Source: Zygnema cylindricum
Lineage: Eukaryota; Streptophyta; Zygnematophyceae; Zygnematales; Zygnemataceae
DNA: 64,000 nucleotides
Assembly: GCA_037447655.1 (NCBI GenBank)
Contig: JBBHKE010002505.1
Location: 62,001 to 126,000, forward strand
Reading direction: 5' to 3'
Under the pieces are notes generated by a model. The model was not told where the DNA came from. It did not search any database and was given only the letters and a program-made list of their open reading frames with translations. The position numbers and the translations under genes were made by a program. This document shows, one piece after another, positions 50,796 through 60,600 of the stretch; the first letter of the stretch is position 1, and every line of letters starts with the position of its first letter.

Positions 50796-51722
50796 ATGTC
50801 AACTTCGGAGAGAGCAAGAGAGTTCAGTATTTCGGGTTCTCAATTTGAGAGGACCCTGAATACGGAGAGAAAATTTGAAGAAATATTTGATACACTTATG
50901 AGATATGTAGATTCTCGTTTTCAAACTCAACTGAGTGAGAGCAAAAAAAACACTTCGTTTCCGGCTACCGATCCCTTTAGAGGAGGAACTAATGAGAGTG
51001 AGAGAAAAGAGAGGATTAGGAAAGGAACGTCGAAGATAGAAGAAGAAGAGTCTGAGTTTGACGAAGGGTTGGAAAACGAAGAAAATTGTAATATGTCAGG
51101 GAAATCTGTGGCTTTTAATGGCACTAATTATGTCGTTTGGAAGAAGTTTATTTCAGACCAACTTATTCTCAAGAAGCTTTGGAGAATTGTCAATGGAGAA
51201 GAGAAAATGCCACTTGAGAGTAAGGCACGTGCTCAATGGAGGTTGAAAGATATTGCGGCAACGACCGGTTTGATGAAAAATTGCACTTCTTTTGTGCTTG
51301 ATCATTTTCTTGCTCACGGCACGGCCCATGAGTGTTGGCAAGCACTTAAAGAGCAATATGAGAAAGGCGTTGAGAACAAGGGTCAATATGTTTATACGGA
51401 CTTTATGAATTTTAAAATCAAGTCAATTGAAGTGATGGATGATGTCGTGAAGCGTTTCAATATTATACTCAAGCAATTAATCAACAAAGGCCGAGTTATC
51501 TTGGATGTGGATAAGTTAAGCGTTTTTCTTAATGCTTTACCGGAGAGGCTTTTGCATCTTAAAGCTATTTTACGAGCGAAGGCGGATAACACCTTTGGAT
51601 TCACCGTCAATTTTATCAAAATGTCGGAGGGTACTCCATCGACTTCTTCAAGTGGAGGAGGAGGAGTTCTCAACTCTACTACTCCTGAAACCCCGGATTT
51701 TAACTATGCCGGTGGTAAATGA
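50796..51722 (+). pseudogene. Copia gag, capsid part
   Basis: 308-residue frame from ATG 50796, just 80 bp after the primer site. It has a charged, acidic N-terminal 100 residues and then the copia capsid domain: FNGTNYVVWKKFISDQL, AHECWQALKEQYE and a C-terminal INKGRVILDVDKLSVFLNALPERL stretch, as in UBN2/gag families. It ends at TGA 51720 in a Gly/Arg-rich linker, where a CGA codon is the likely ancestor (the next residues are GGRGGGPRGG). The frame continues unchanged beyond the stop. Confidence 0.85.
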
Positions 51723-52712
51723 GGTGGTAGAGGAGGTGGCCCGAGAGGTGGTGGTGGCGGTCGAGGCAACAAGAGGGATCAAAGTCATCCACCGAAGGTC
51801 CCTTCGGATCTTTCCAATGTGACATGCTACCTGTGTAACCGGCTTGGACATTTGTCTTCATCTTGTCTGGATAAGGATAAGCAATGTCAATTTTGCGGTA
51901 AGTGGGGGCATACAATCCCTCAATGTTATGCAAAGAGTGGAGATTCCGGAAGTGGAAGAGGAGGTAGAGGAGGTGATAGAGGCGCCCGAGGTGGCGACCG
52001 AGGAGGAGGCCGTGGTGGAGGTCGTGGTTACGGTAATGCAAATTACTTTGACTATGGTAATGAAACCGGTGATGAGTTTCCAGTTCTTAATCTTAGCCTT
52101 GATTTGGTAAGTAGTGGAGGAAATTTGGAGAAAGAGTGGATTATTCATACGGGGGCATCTCACCATGTTTGCACGGATGCTACCTTGTTCGATGATATGA
52201 GGGAACTCACGGTTCCAAAGTTTATTACGATTGCAAGCGGCCATATCATTTCGGTTGGTACGGTTGGCACGGTTCGGCTTGATCTTCTTTCATGGGATAA
52301 TGATAGGAAAGAGAGATCGACGGAATATCTTCTTCAAAATACACTTAATATTCCAGACGGTTCGGTTAATTTGTTAAGCGTTCCACAAATCCAAAAGAGT
52401 GGTGGAAGCTTACCTGCGAGAGGTGATCAATCTATCGAGATTTGGAATGAGAAGGGGAATGTAATTGGAGAAGGAGTTGTAATGGATGAGAATCATAGTC
52501 GGCTCTTGTGGAGGAGGCCGAAATCTACATTTTCCACCAAGGGAATTTCACATCAAATTTTGGAGTTGAAAGGTGATCTTACCTATTGGCATCATCGGAT
52601 GTGTCACACATCCGAGGTAAGTTTGAAGAAGATGATTCGTCATTTTTCGGTGAGGGGTTTGGACCTTGCATCTGGTGAGAAGGTGAACGGATGCGGAGGA
52701 TGTAGCAAATGA
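51723..52712 (+). pseudogene. Copia nucleocapsid, protease and pre-integrase domain
   Basis: Same frame as gag. Two zinc knuckles (CYLCNRLGHLSSSC and CQFCGKWGHTIPQC), then a long RGG-type Gly/Arg stretch. The copia protease site follows at about 52135 as WIIHTGASHHV: the family has D-[ST]-G here, so the catalytic Asp is replaced by His and the protease would be dead. The GAG-pre-integrase zinc region follows (WHHRMCHTS ... NGCGGCSK), ending at TGA 52710. Open throughout otherwise. Confidence 0.85.
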
Positions 52713-53387
52713 CGTCAAATTCAGAAATCCCATCCGAATAAAAACATCAAGCATCGAGCTCAAAGTCATTTGGAGGTTGTCCACATCGATCTTTGTGGAC
52801 ATATTAAACCTTAGACAATTGGAGGTAATAAGTATACTTTGGTAATTGTTGATGACTTCTCTCGGAAGTCATGGGTGTATTTATTGAAAAAGAAATCGGA
52901 TACATTTGAAAAATTTAAAGAATGGCATGTGCTGGCCAAAAGGCGAATTGATAAGAAGCTTAGGTCCATTCGTTCGGACAATGGAGGGGAGTTTGTTGTT
53001 TTAGAGGGGTATAGTAAGGAGTGGGGGATAAAGCATCAATTCACGACACCTTATTCTCCTGAGTTAAATGGAGTGGCCGAGAGGAAGAATCGTACCTTAC
53101 AAGAAATGGTCCGTGCGATGGTTCATAGCTCCTGAAGAGAGATGTTTTTGTGGGGAGACGCGATTCTTACGGCGAATTATATTTGTAACCAAAGAATCAC
53201 TTCGGATTTCAGAAGTAAAACGTCGGAGGAGTTATGGAGTGGGAGAAAGCCCACGGTTCATCATTTGAGAATTTGGAAATGTCATGCTACGGTTTATGTG
53301 GAATCAATTAAGAGGAAGGGGAAATTTGCTCTAAGGTGTTGGCCGAGAATTTTTGTTGGTTATAGTGCGAAGGGGAATTTGTACTGA
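52713..53387 (+). pseudogene. Copia integrase catalytic core
   Basis: Still the same frame, with stops at about 52813 (TAG), 53133 (TGA) and 53385 (TGA). The DDE residues are visible: D in HIDLCGHI, D in IRSDNGGEF and E in NGVAERKNRT. The C-terminal part has the copia signature FVGYSAKGNLY. The enzyme would insert the DNA copy into the host genome; here it is broken. Confidence 0.85.
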
Positions 53388-53924
53388 TTGTATGATCCGG
53401 CTCGTCACACCGTGGAGGAATCTCGGAATGTGGATTTTCATGAGGATCTCAAATTCGCCATGAATTCCGTTGGGAAATGTAAAGAAAATTTGGATTTTTA
53501 TCGAAGGGTGAAATTGAAACTTTTCCGTACATTGGGGATTCAGAATCCGATGAGGAACCGAATGTGAAAACTCAGAAAAAGAAATTGGGAAAATCGGTTG
53601 AAGTTGAATTTGAAAGAAAGAGTAACGGATCTTTGGATTTCGAGTGCCTTCGAACATTCGGAAAATCTCAAAGCACTAAATCGAGTGAGAAAGAAATTGA
53701 AATTGAATCAGAGGAAAAGAAAGAGGAGAAAGAGGAGGAGCAAGTTCTTAGAAGGAGCTCTTGGAGTACAAAATGGAAGAATCCGGAAAAACTCACTTAC
53801 GATCGAAAAGGGGAAAATGCATCAAATTCGCATTATTTTCTTTCCGATGCTAAAGAGACAGAGTTTCTTTTATAGCAACTCTTACGGAAAAAAATGACCA
53901 GCATCCTCAATCTTATGTCAAGGC
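53388..53924 (+). pseudogene. Copia integrase-RT linker, frameshifted
   Basis: The frame changes between 53387 and 53564. A Lys/Glu-rich linker (SEKEIEIESEEKKEEKEEEQ) of the sort that separates integrase from reverse transcriptase follows, ending in RRSSWSTKWKNPEKLTYDRK. A second frame change precedes the reverse transcriptase. Confidence 0.7.
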
Positions 53925-54650
53925 AAGGAGGTCGACCGATTGGGAGAGTAAGTGGAAACCGGCGTGGGAGAAAGAATTTAAATTGGTGGTTGATAATCGA
54001 CCTTTTGAGGAAGTAAAATTACCGGAGGGGAAAAATGCGATAGATGCAAATTGGGTATTTAAGACGAAGACTGGAGCTTCGGTTGAAATTATTAAGTACA
54101 AGGCGAGGCTTGTTTGTAAGGGCTTTCAACAACGTGAGGGAATTGATTTTAAAGAGAGTTATACTCCCGTGGTGAAGTTCGACTCACTACGGATTATTAT
54201 TCCACTTGAAGCGATGGGGAAAAAGCACGTCCAGCAAATGGACGTGGAAACTGCGTTTTTAAATGGTGAGTTGGAGGAAGAGGTAAACATGGAGGGACCG
54301 GAAGGCGTGTCTCCTTTGCAGGAAGGAAATGTATGGCGTTTGCGAAAGTCATTATATGGTTTGAAACAGGCGCTGCGCACGTGGTATTTGAGACTTCATC
54401 AAGTACTATTGAAATTCGGATTTGAACTACGTCCGATTTTGGAGTTTATGTGAAAGGTGAAGGAGTTGATCAAATCATCTTTTCTATTTATGTGGATGAT
54501 TTCTTGATGGCATGCGACAAGTTGGATCGCATTAATGAGTTGAAACGTTACATTGGATTACATTTCAAAGTGACAGATCTTGGAGATGTACGATATATTT
54601 TGGGAATTGAAGTGATACGCGATAAAAAGGGGAACATTAAATTCAGTTAA
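53925..54650 (+). pseudogene. Copia reverse transcriptase
   Basis: Two overlapping frames with a shift at about 54450. Motifs in order: NAIDANWVFKTKTGAS; KARLVCKGFQQREGIDF; the first catalytic Asp in QQMDVETAFLNGELEEEV; RLRKSLYGLKQALRTWY; then IYVDDFLMACDKLDR with the YVDD catalytic pair; and TDLGDVRYILGIEVIRDKKG. Ends at TAA 54648 where the family continues with QxxY. Confidence 0.9.
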
Positions 54651-55434
54651 GCTCAATATTATAAGGAGATTTTGGAGAGATTTGGTATGACTGACGCGAA
54701 ACCGCTTTCTACGCCGTTGGATGCAAATCTACACATTCGCAAGTTTGAGGAAGAAGATTCTGTCGATGTACACTATCGAGAGGCGGATGGTTCACTTATG
54801 TACCTTAGCGTTGGTAATCTTCCAGATATTTCGGCCACAGTTTCCATCATCAACCGTTATTGTCAAGAGCCAAAGAAGGCGCATTGGGAGGCCGTATGAC
54901 GTATCTTTCAATACTTAGTTGGTACGATTAATCTTGGACTTTTATTTACTTTTGACAAAAAATCTTTGGAGTTTGTTGGGTATTGTGATGCCGATTGGGG
55001 CGGCGATTTTGATTCAAGTAAGTCCACGTCAGGGTACTGATTTATTTTTGGAGGAGCCGCGATCTTGTGGAGTTCTAGGCTACAACCTACGGTTGCGTTG
55101 AGTTTCACAAAATCTGAGTATATGGTTGCGTGTCATGCATCTAAGGCTTCGATTTAGATTAAGGAGGTGTTACGTGAGTTAAGCATTCCTATTGGTTGTA
55201 TGACGATTTATTCTGACAGCATGAGTTCGATGGCGTTGGCGAAAAATCCAGTGTTTCACAAGAGGACGAAACACATCAGGATCCAATGGCATTTTGTAAG
55301 AGATTTGGTTACAGCAAACGAGATTGTATTTTCGTACGTTTCGACAAAAGAGGAGGCGGCAGATTTGCTGACGAAAGCAGCTACGCATGATATATTTGAG
55401 ATGGGGCGACCAAAACTTGGATTATTTTGAAGAG
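54651..55434 (+). pseudogene. Copia RNase H
   Basis: Frame with stops at 54897, about 55039 and about 55154. It includes AKPLSTPLDANLHIRKFEEE, VGYCDADWGGDFDSSKSTSGY with the RNase H Asp residues, SEYMVACHASKAS, and the C-terminal TKHIRIQWHFVRDLV ... EAADLLTKA typical of copia. Followed by a polypurine tract and the 3' LTR. Confidence 0.9.
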
Positions 55435-55463
55435 TTTGGCGATTCCGACAATAAGAGGGGGAT

Positions 55464-56079
55464 TGTTTGGTTATTGTCGTTTTCGCGACATTTCGCGAAG
55501 CTTCATACCAACATTTATTTGTTGACGTGAAAGTATCACCTCATCGTACAAAATGTGCGATGACGTTTCGCGGTACTATTTTGAAGCGTCCGCGAACGAA
55601 ACATACTATTTCGTTTCGCGCAACTTCATGTTTTTTGTGCGCAGTTGTCATATTTTGCGTGCAAGTGTTTTCGTGTGACGACACGTGTTTATGTCAACGT
55701 TTGGAGTTAGTCGTTTCGAAGGAAGAAAGCGCGTGCTACTTTTTTCGTGGAAACGTACTTGCAGTGTGCACAATCAGCTAGGGACAGACTTCGTCGCAAC
55801 GTTAACTTCTGTTTGTCTTATCTTGTTGTCTCTTAGTGTAGAGTAGCGAGTATATAGGCAGCAATGTATATGTGCAGAGTATTGAATCTTATATGATTGA
55901 ATCATAGAGGATTAATCTTAAAGTAAAAGATTATTTAAAGAGGAAAGAGAAGAGAGAGAAGAGAGAAAAGAGATGATGTAAAGAGGCTTCGCCTCTTGTC
56001 TTTTATGAGCTTCCGGTGTGTAATGATTTATGTTTTGTGAACTATTAAGAGTGAATGTCTTTTTCTTAAAATCCTACCA
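55464..56079 (+). repeat. 3' LTR of plus-strand copia element
   Basis: 616 bp, about 98 percent alike to 50075-50716 by eye. Main differences are loss of a 36-bp piece, a 12-bp AG-rich insertion, and a changed terminus (CCTACCA instead of CTTACA). Polypurine tract AATAAGAGGGGGA immediately upstream. Confidence 0.9.
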
Positions 56080-56399
56080 AAATGTCCAGATAAAGCGAAA
56101 TTGGGTTAAAGCTGCCACTTGGGAAAGACATCCTAATAGAAATTAAAAAGTATACACAGAAAGTATTTTTGAAAAGTTGAATCAATATACACCACATGTT
56201 TCTTTATGTAATATATTTCATCTTGGTTTCTTTATATAGGTTTACAGCTCTAAAATTGGTAACCCTAACCTTTTTTTTTCAGCTTTGTAAATTTGAATTC
56301 ATCAAAATGTTTGTTACGAAATTTGAATTTTGAACCTGGGAATAGAATGTTCAAAATAAAAAGACGATTTTTAAATTTGAAAATGGAAATTTGAATACA
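56080..56399. other. AT-rich flank of the copia element
   Basis: Short AT-rich stretch with no gene or recognisable repeat. Confidence 0.4.
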
Positions 56400-56510
56400 G
56401 TGAAAGCGCAGGAAACTGTGGATAGTGGATACCAAGTGCGGTGAAAGCGCGGCAAACTGTGGACAGTGGATAGCAAGTGCGGCAAACTGTTGACTGTGGA
56501 TACCAATTGG
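56400..56510 (+). repeat. 41-bp tandem repeat, two and a half copies
   Basis: Units at 56400-56440 and 56441-56481 (starting GTGAAAGCGC and containing AAACTGTGGA and ATACCAAGTGCGG), then a partial unit to about 56510. Confidence 0.8.
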
Positions 56511-56577
56511 ATGGTACTTTTGGTGGGCCGTTCGTTGGAATCTTCAGCTGTACGTGAGATTTTTTTTACGTTTGACG

Positions 56578-56652
56578 TGTACATCGCCCACATCGTCCAG
56601 TGTGTACATCGCGCACATCGTCCAGTTTGTATATAGTGCACATCGTCCAGTT
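56578..56652 (+). repeat. 25-bp tandem repeat, three copies
   Basis: Units start at 56578, 56603 and 56628 (TGTACATCGCCCACATCGTC type). The last unit forms the beginning of the left arm of the hairpin at 56636-56704. Confidence 0.85.
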
Positions 56653-56704
56653 TCAAGAGACTCTCCTCGGCGAGGAGAGTCTCTTCAAACTGGACGATGT
56701 GCAC
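56636..56704. repeat. Near-perfect 34-bp-arm hairpin
   Basis: GTGCACATCGTCCAGTTT opens the left arm and its reverse complement closes the right arm. The arms meet at CTCCTCG/GCGAGGAG around 56670 with essentially no loop. By eye only one internal mismatch. Transcribed RNA would form a stem of about 33 pairs. Confidence 0.85.
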
Positions 56705-56961
56705 AATTGCTTCGCGAATCTAAAAAAGTTAAAAATCCAATGGTTGATACATATGCATATAATATTAGAGCCGTACAGAAAACATGTTTCGTCTGACAAA
56801 AAAAAATGGTACGGATCTGTACGAAATCGTACGGCGTCTAGTAAACAACCCCACTTTTCCTCTAATGGAAGTTCACCCTTAATAGACAGACTGACAAAAG
56901 ACAGAAAATAGAAAATACCTTTTTCAACATGAGATATGAAAAGAACAATGTTTTTACTACT
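56705..56961. other. Short spacer without a gene
   Basis: AT-rich sequence. Open frames here are short and unlike known proteins. Confidence 0.4.
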
Positions 56962-57377
56962 ATTGTGTATTGGCAAGAAATTTATCGCGTTAACACCGAT
57001 ACCGATAGTATCGGTTATCGAACGGTCAAGTGTCTCGATATATCGCTCCGAGACCAACAAATTCCTTATCGACGATTTATCGACGATAAGTGGAGAAAAT
57101 ATATTACGTTATATATAGTACTATATAGTATACTGTATTATATTTTTCACTGTATATAGCGTGGTATGCCAATTGTAACAATCTGTTCCGTATTCTTTGT
57201 AACGGAATAACGACGGTTCAGTACGACGGCATAAACCGTACAGCCATACGGTTTGAACCGTACAGCTATCGCCGATAGATATTGGTACCACCAGTGTCGA
57301 TATATCTTGCCAATATATAGATTATTGGCAAGCCAAAAAAAGGTACATATCGATTATCGGCAAAACCCTGCCGATTA
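56962..57377. mobile_element. MITE family B, inverted diverged copy
   Basis: Reverse-oriented relative of 34349-34828: begins near TATTGGCAAGAAATTTATCG, carries TAGTATACTGTATTATATTT and GATATATCGCTCCGAGACCA, and ends near TATCGGCAAAACCCTGCCGA. It lies just upstream of the gene starting at 57659. Confidence 0.6.
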
Positions 57378-57429
57378 CAGTACAGTAGTTTTTACAGCGT
57401 GTAAGCCGCCCTACTGGACACGCCGGATC

Positions 57430-57507
57430 GCATGATGACGTCTCACTTACAGAGGAAACCTGACGTGGAGTCCGACGTGGATTCTTTTACTCACTGGCCG
57501 ACGAATC

Positions 57508-57552
<45 letters not shown>
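57430..57552 (+). promoter_or_regulatory. Probable promoter/leader of the plastid-protein gene with (TC)n tract
   Basis: Three ACGT-core motifs (GATGACGTCTC, CTGACGTGGA, CCGACGTGG at 57434-57480) of the kind bound by plant bZIP factors, followed by a pure TC microsatellite of about 22 repeats (57509-57552), about 107 bp before the start codon. Pyrimidine tracts are common in plant 5' leaders. Confidence 0.5.
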
Positions 57553-57554
<2 letters not shown>

Positions 57555-57658
57555 GGAATTCCTCCGACCTTGCGCTTACTTCCCGTACCTCACTATATCC
57601 CCCGTTAAACCTTTCAATCCACTTTTCCTTTCTCTCACCTTCACCTTCTCCCTGTCCC

Positions 57659-60600
57659 ATGGCCTCTCTCCTCGCCGCGGCATGGCCCGGCCACCGCCCC
57701 TCGCCGGCCCTTCCGCGGCCTCTCTGCCGGGGCACGAGCCTCGCGCGGACTGCATTTCCCGGAAGCAGACCCTGCAGCGGAGCTTCTACGGGCCGTTGGC
57801 ACTCCTCTAGGGCCAACTGCACGCTTAGAGGGGGAGATGGTAGGAGAGGTTTTGGAGACTCTCCTGCATCAGAGGTATGCTTGTGAAAGGGGTTTTTCTA
57901 GGATTTTTTAGGGTTTTCAAGGGTTCGGTGGATTTTTAGGGTTTTTGCAGGGTTTCGAACGGTTTTTTCTGGGTTTCTCAGGGTTTTTCAGGTTTTTTTT
58001 TTGGGGTTTAAGGCTCACAGAAGGTGTGAATGGTAAGGATTAAGCAAGGATTGGCAGTTTTTTTTTTGTTTTTTTTTTGTCTTTTTTGGATTTGAAGGAA
58101 AGGTTAAAAAAAAGATTCAGGGCTTGCGACAATGTGGTCGGCGAGGGAGGGGGGAGGGGGTGGAGAGGAGAGAGAGGGGGAGGGGGTGGAGAGGAGAGAG
58201 AGGGGGAGGGGGGTGGAGAGGAGAGAGAAGGGGAAGGGGTGGAGAGGAGAGAGGGGGGGAGGGGGAGAGGCTGAATACTTTGATGATAATGTCAAATCTT
58301 ATGCTGCGAAGGGATTCGAAAGTTCAATTTGTGACTCGAACCAGAAAAATAAATTATGAACAAATGGTAAACAGAAAAGGATGATTGGACCTATTTGTAG
58401 TTTGACAATTATTATATTCCAAATTATATACCGCTACACAACGAATATAGTGTTCGTTAATTTCGCTTTTAAAGGTTTATTTGAATTTCAATGTTTAAAT
58501 ATCATCAGTGAGAACTAATTTCGCAATAAACCGATTTTTTATTTCTTATGTTTGGAAATGTGGATAAATAAATCCATTTTGATGCCAGATAAAGATTTGA
58601 TCTTGAAATTGAAGATACTGTAAAAAGAAAAAAACTTAAAACACCACAACGAACTTTGAAGATGCCTCTTTGAAGCCATTGCAGTAAACCATAATCCCTA
58701 GCGCACTCTAAATGGCCATGAGTGGTCAAGCCACAATCTGAACCTGAGAAGATAAACCTTAGAAAAACCCTTGAAACCGCTGAGAAACCCGCTAGAAACT
58801 CTTGAAAAATCATTGGAAATGCTCAAAATTCCTTGAAAACCTTCCTCCAACCCCCTCAAAAAGGCTAAACAGAGGTGGTGGGTCAGAAAGGCAACGAGGC
58901 GGTGGGAGGAGAAGAAGCCACGACCGCCGATGATGTAGAATTTGAAAGAAGACTAGCGTCAATAAGGAGGTGAGAATCATATGGGGTCAGGTTGGGGAAC
59001 AGGTTTTTGTGGTTTTTGCGTTTTTTGTGATTTTTGTGGTTCTTGTGGTTTTTGTGGTTTAGGTTTTTGTGGTCATTTTTGCGGTTTTCGTGATTTTTGT
59101 GGGCTCTTTGAGAAGTATCTCACTTACATTTTTTGGTCATGTTACTCAATTTTTGACCAAATATCGGGTAACATGACCGAATAATGACCAGAACATCACC
59201 GGAAAATGGAAATGAGAATAGGCTTTGGTTCTTCATTGGTGCTTGGAAAGAATTTATCGCAATCTTATAGGTGCCTCTCAAATTTTTGTCTTTTTTTCTC
59301 CCTGGTACCTACACCGTGTATCGCTATTAGTGTTTATGTTTTTTTCGCCACTTAAAATATTTTTTCTCCGTGCACACATGTCCAATTTTTGATTGGAGAC
59401 CGCGATGAAGACCTTGCCTTTCAATCGCAATCCTCGGATTAACAATCTGACAAAGTGTGCCTAGAGAAAAGATGTTTTAAGTGAGAAAAAAAACCATTAA
59501 CACGAATAGTGATACACGGTGTACACTTTCCAGCACGCCGATGAGACAAGCCTGGCATTCAACATTGTTCTTATCATGTGCTGAAGAGATTTTCTGAGTC
59601 ATTTTTGGGGGGGGTGTGTCACACAGAGCAACACCAGAACGTAAACGTAAGGAGGTCGAGAAGGAGCTTGGCCCACTGGATTACGATGCCCCCCCAGTCA
59701 AGGAAGAAAGCTCAGGATCCAACATTTCTGTAGGGGTGAGTGGAAACAAATGCCTTTCTATGTATCTTCACTTCTAAAGGATTGCGTTTACCACATTTTG
59801 TAACTCGGATCAAAAACGTGGCGTAAAAGAGCAATGATTGGCACCATGTCTTCGATTGCGGTATTAACATTACGGCAGTGAGGACAAACTCCTTAGAAAA
59901 TTGTCACCAAAAGTCGAATGAAAATGACATGGTGGCAAGGTTGTGAAGCACAACTGTTTGATGTACTTTTGTTCTTGAAGGTTTTTCTACTTCTGTCTTC
60001 ACAGTTTGCATTGATGTAAAAATATTGCACAGGGTTGTTTTTGAATATGTGAAAACAAAACATAAATGTTAAGGACTTCTCAGGCAACAAGTGCCAGAAA
60101 AAGAATGCTCAAAGTGTCTATCATTTCAAGTCCTTTTACTATACATTCACGGGTCTGGGGTCACTCCATGTCCGACCCGACCTCATTCATTGTGATCAAG
60201 TGAACGTCAGTTTAAGTAATTTGTGAGGTTTTTTCATCTGGAATAGGGTTAAGCATATCAAAATGGAACGTCTATTTCTGCCTTTTGTGAATTTATAGGC
60301 AGTGGGTTAACAGTATAATTTAAATGGCAAATTCATTTTTCAAGTTTAGTTTATGGGCATGTGATTAGGGGGGAAAGGAGCAGATTACATATAATTGAAA
60401 TACCGTTTTACTTGTGTTAGTCATTTTGTTCTTTCAAAGAGGTATTCGATAATTTGATCTACGTTGTCGCTATGCGCAATTATATTTTCCGAATGAGCGT
60501 GCAAAACAAAGTAATAAACAAAATTAAATTTGAGGCTATTATCTTGAATCAAGCCGTTTTACATTATCTCAAATCACCTAACAACCATATCTATGCAGTT

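Noticed and set aside
58981-59184. Cys/Gly/Phe-rich frame (CGFCVFCDFCGSCGFCG)
   Set aside because: It translates a TTTTTGTGG simple repeat inside an intron.
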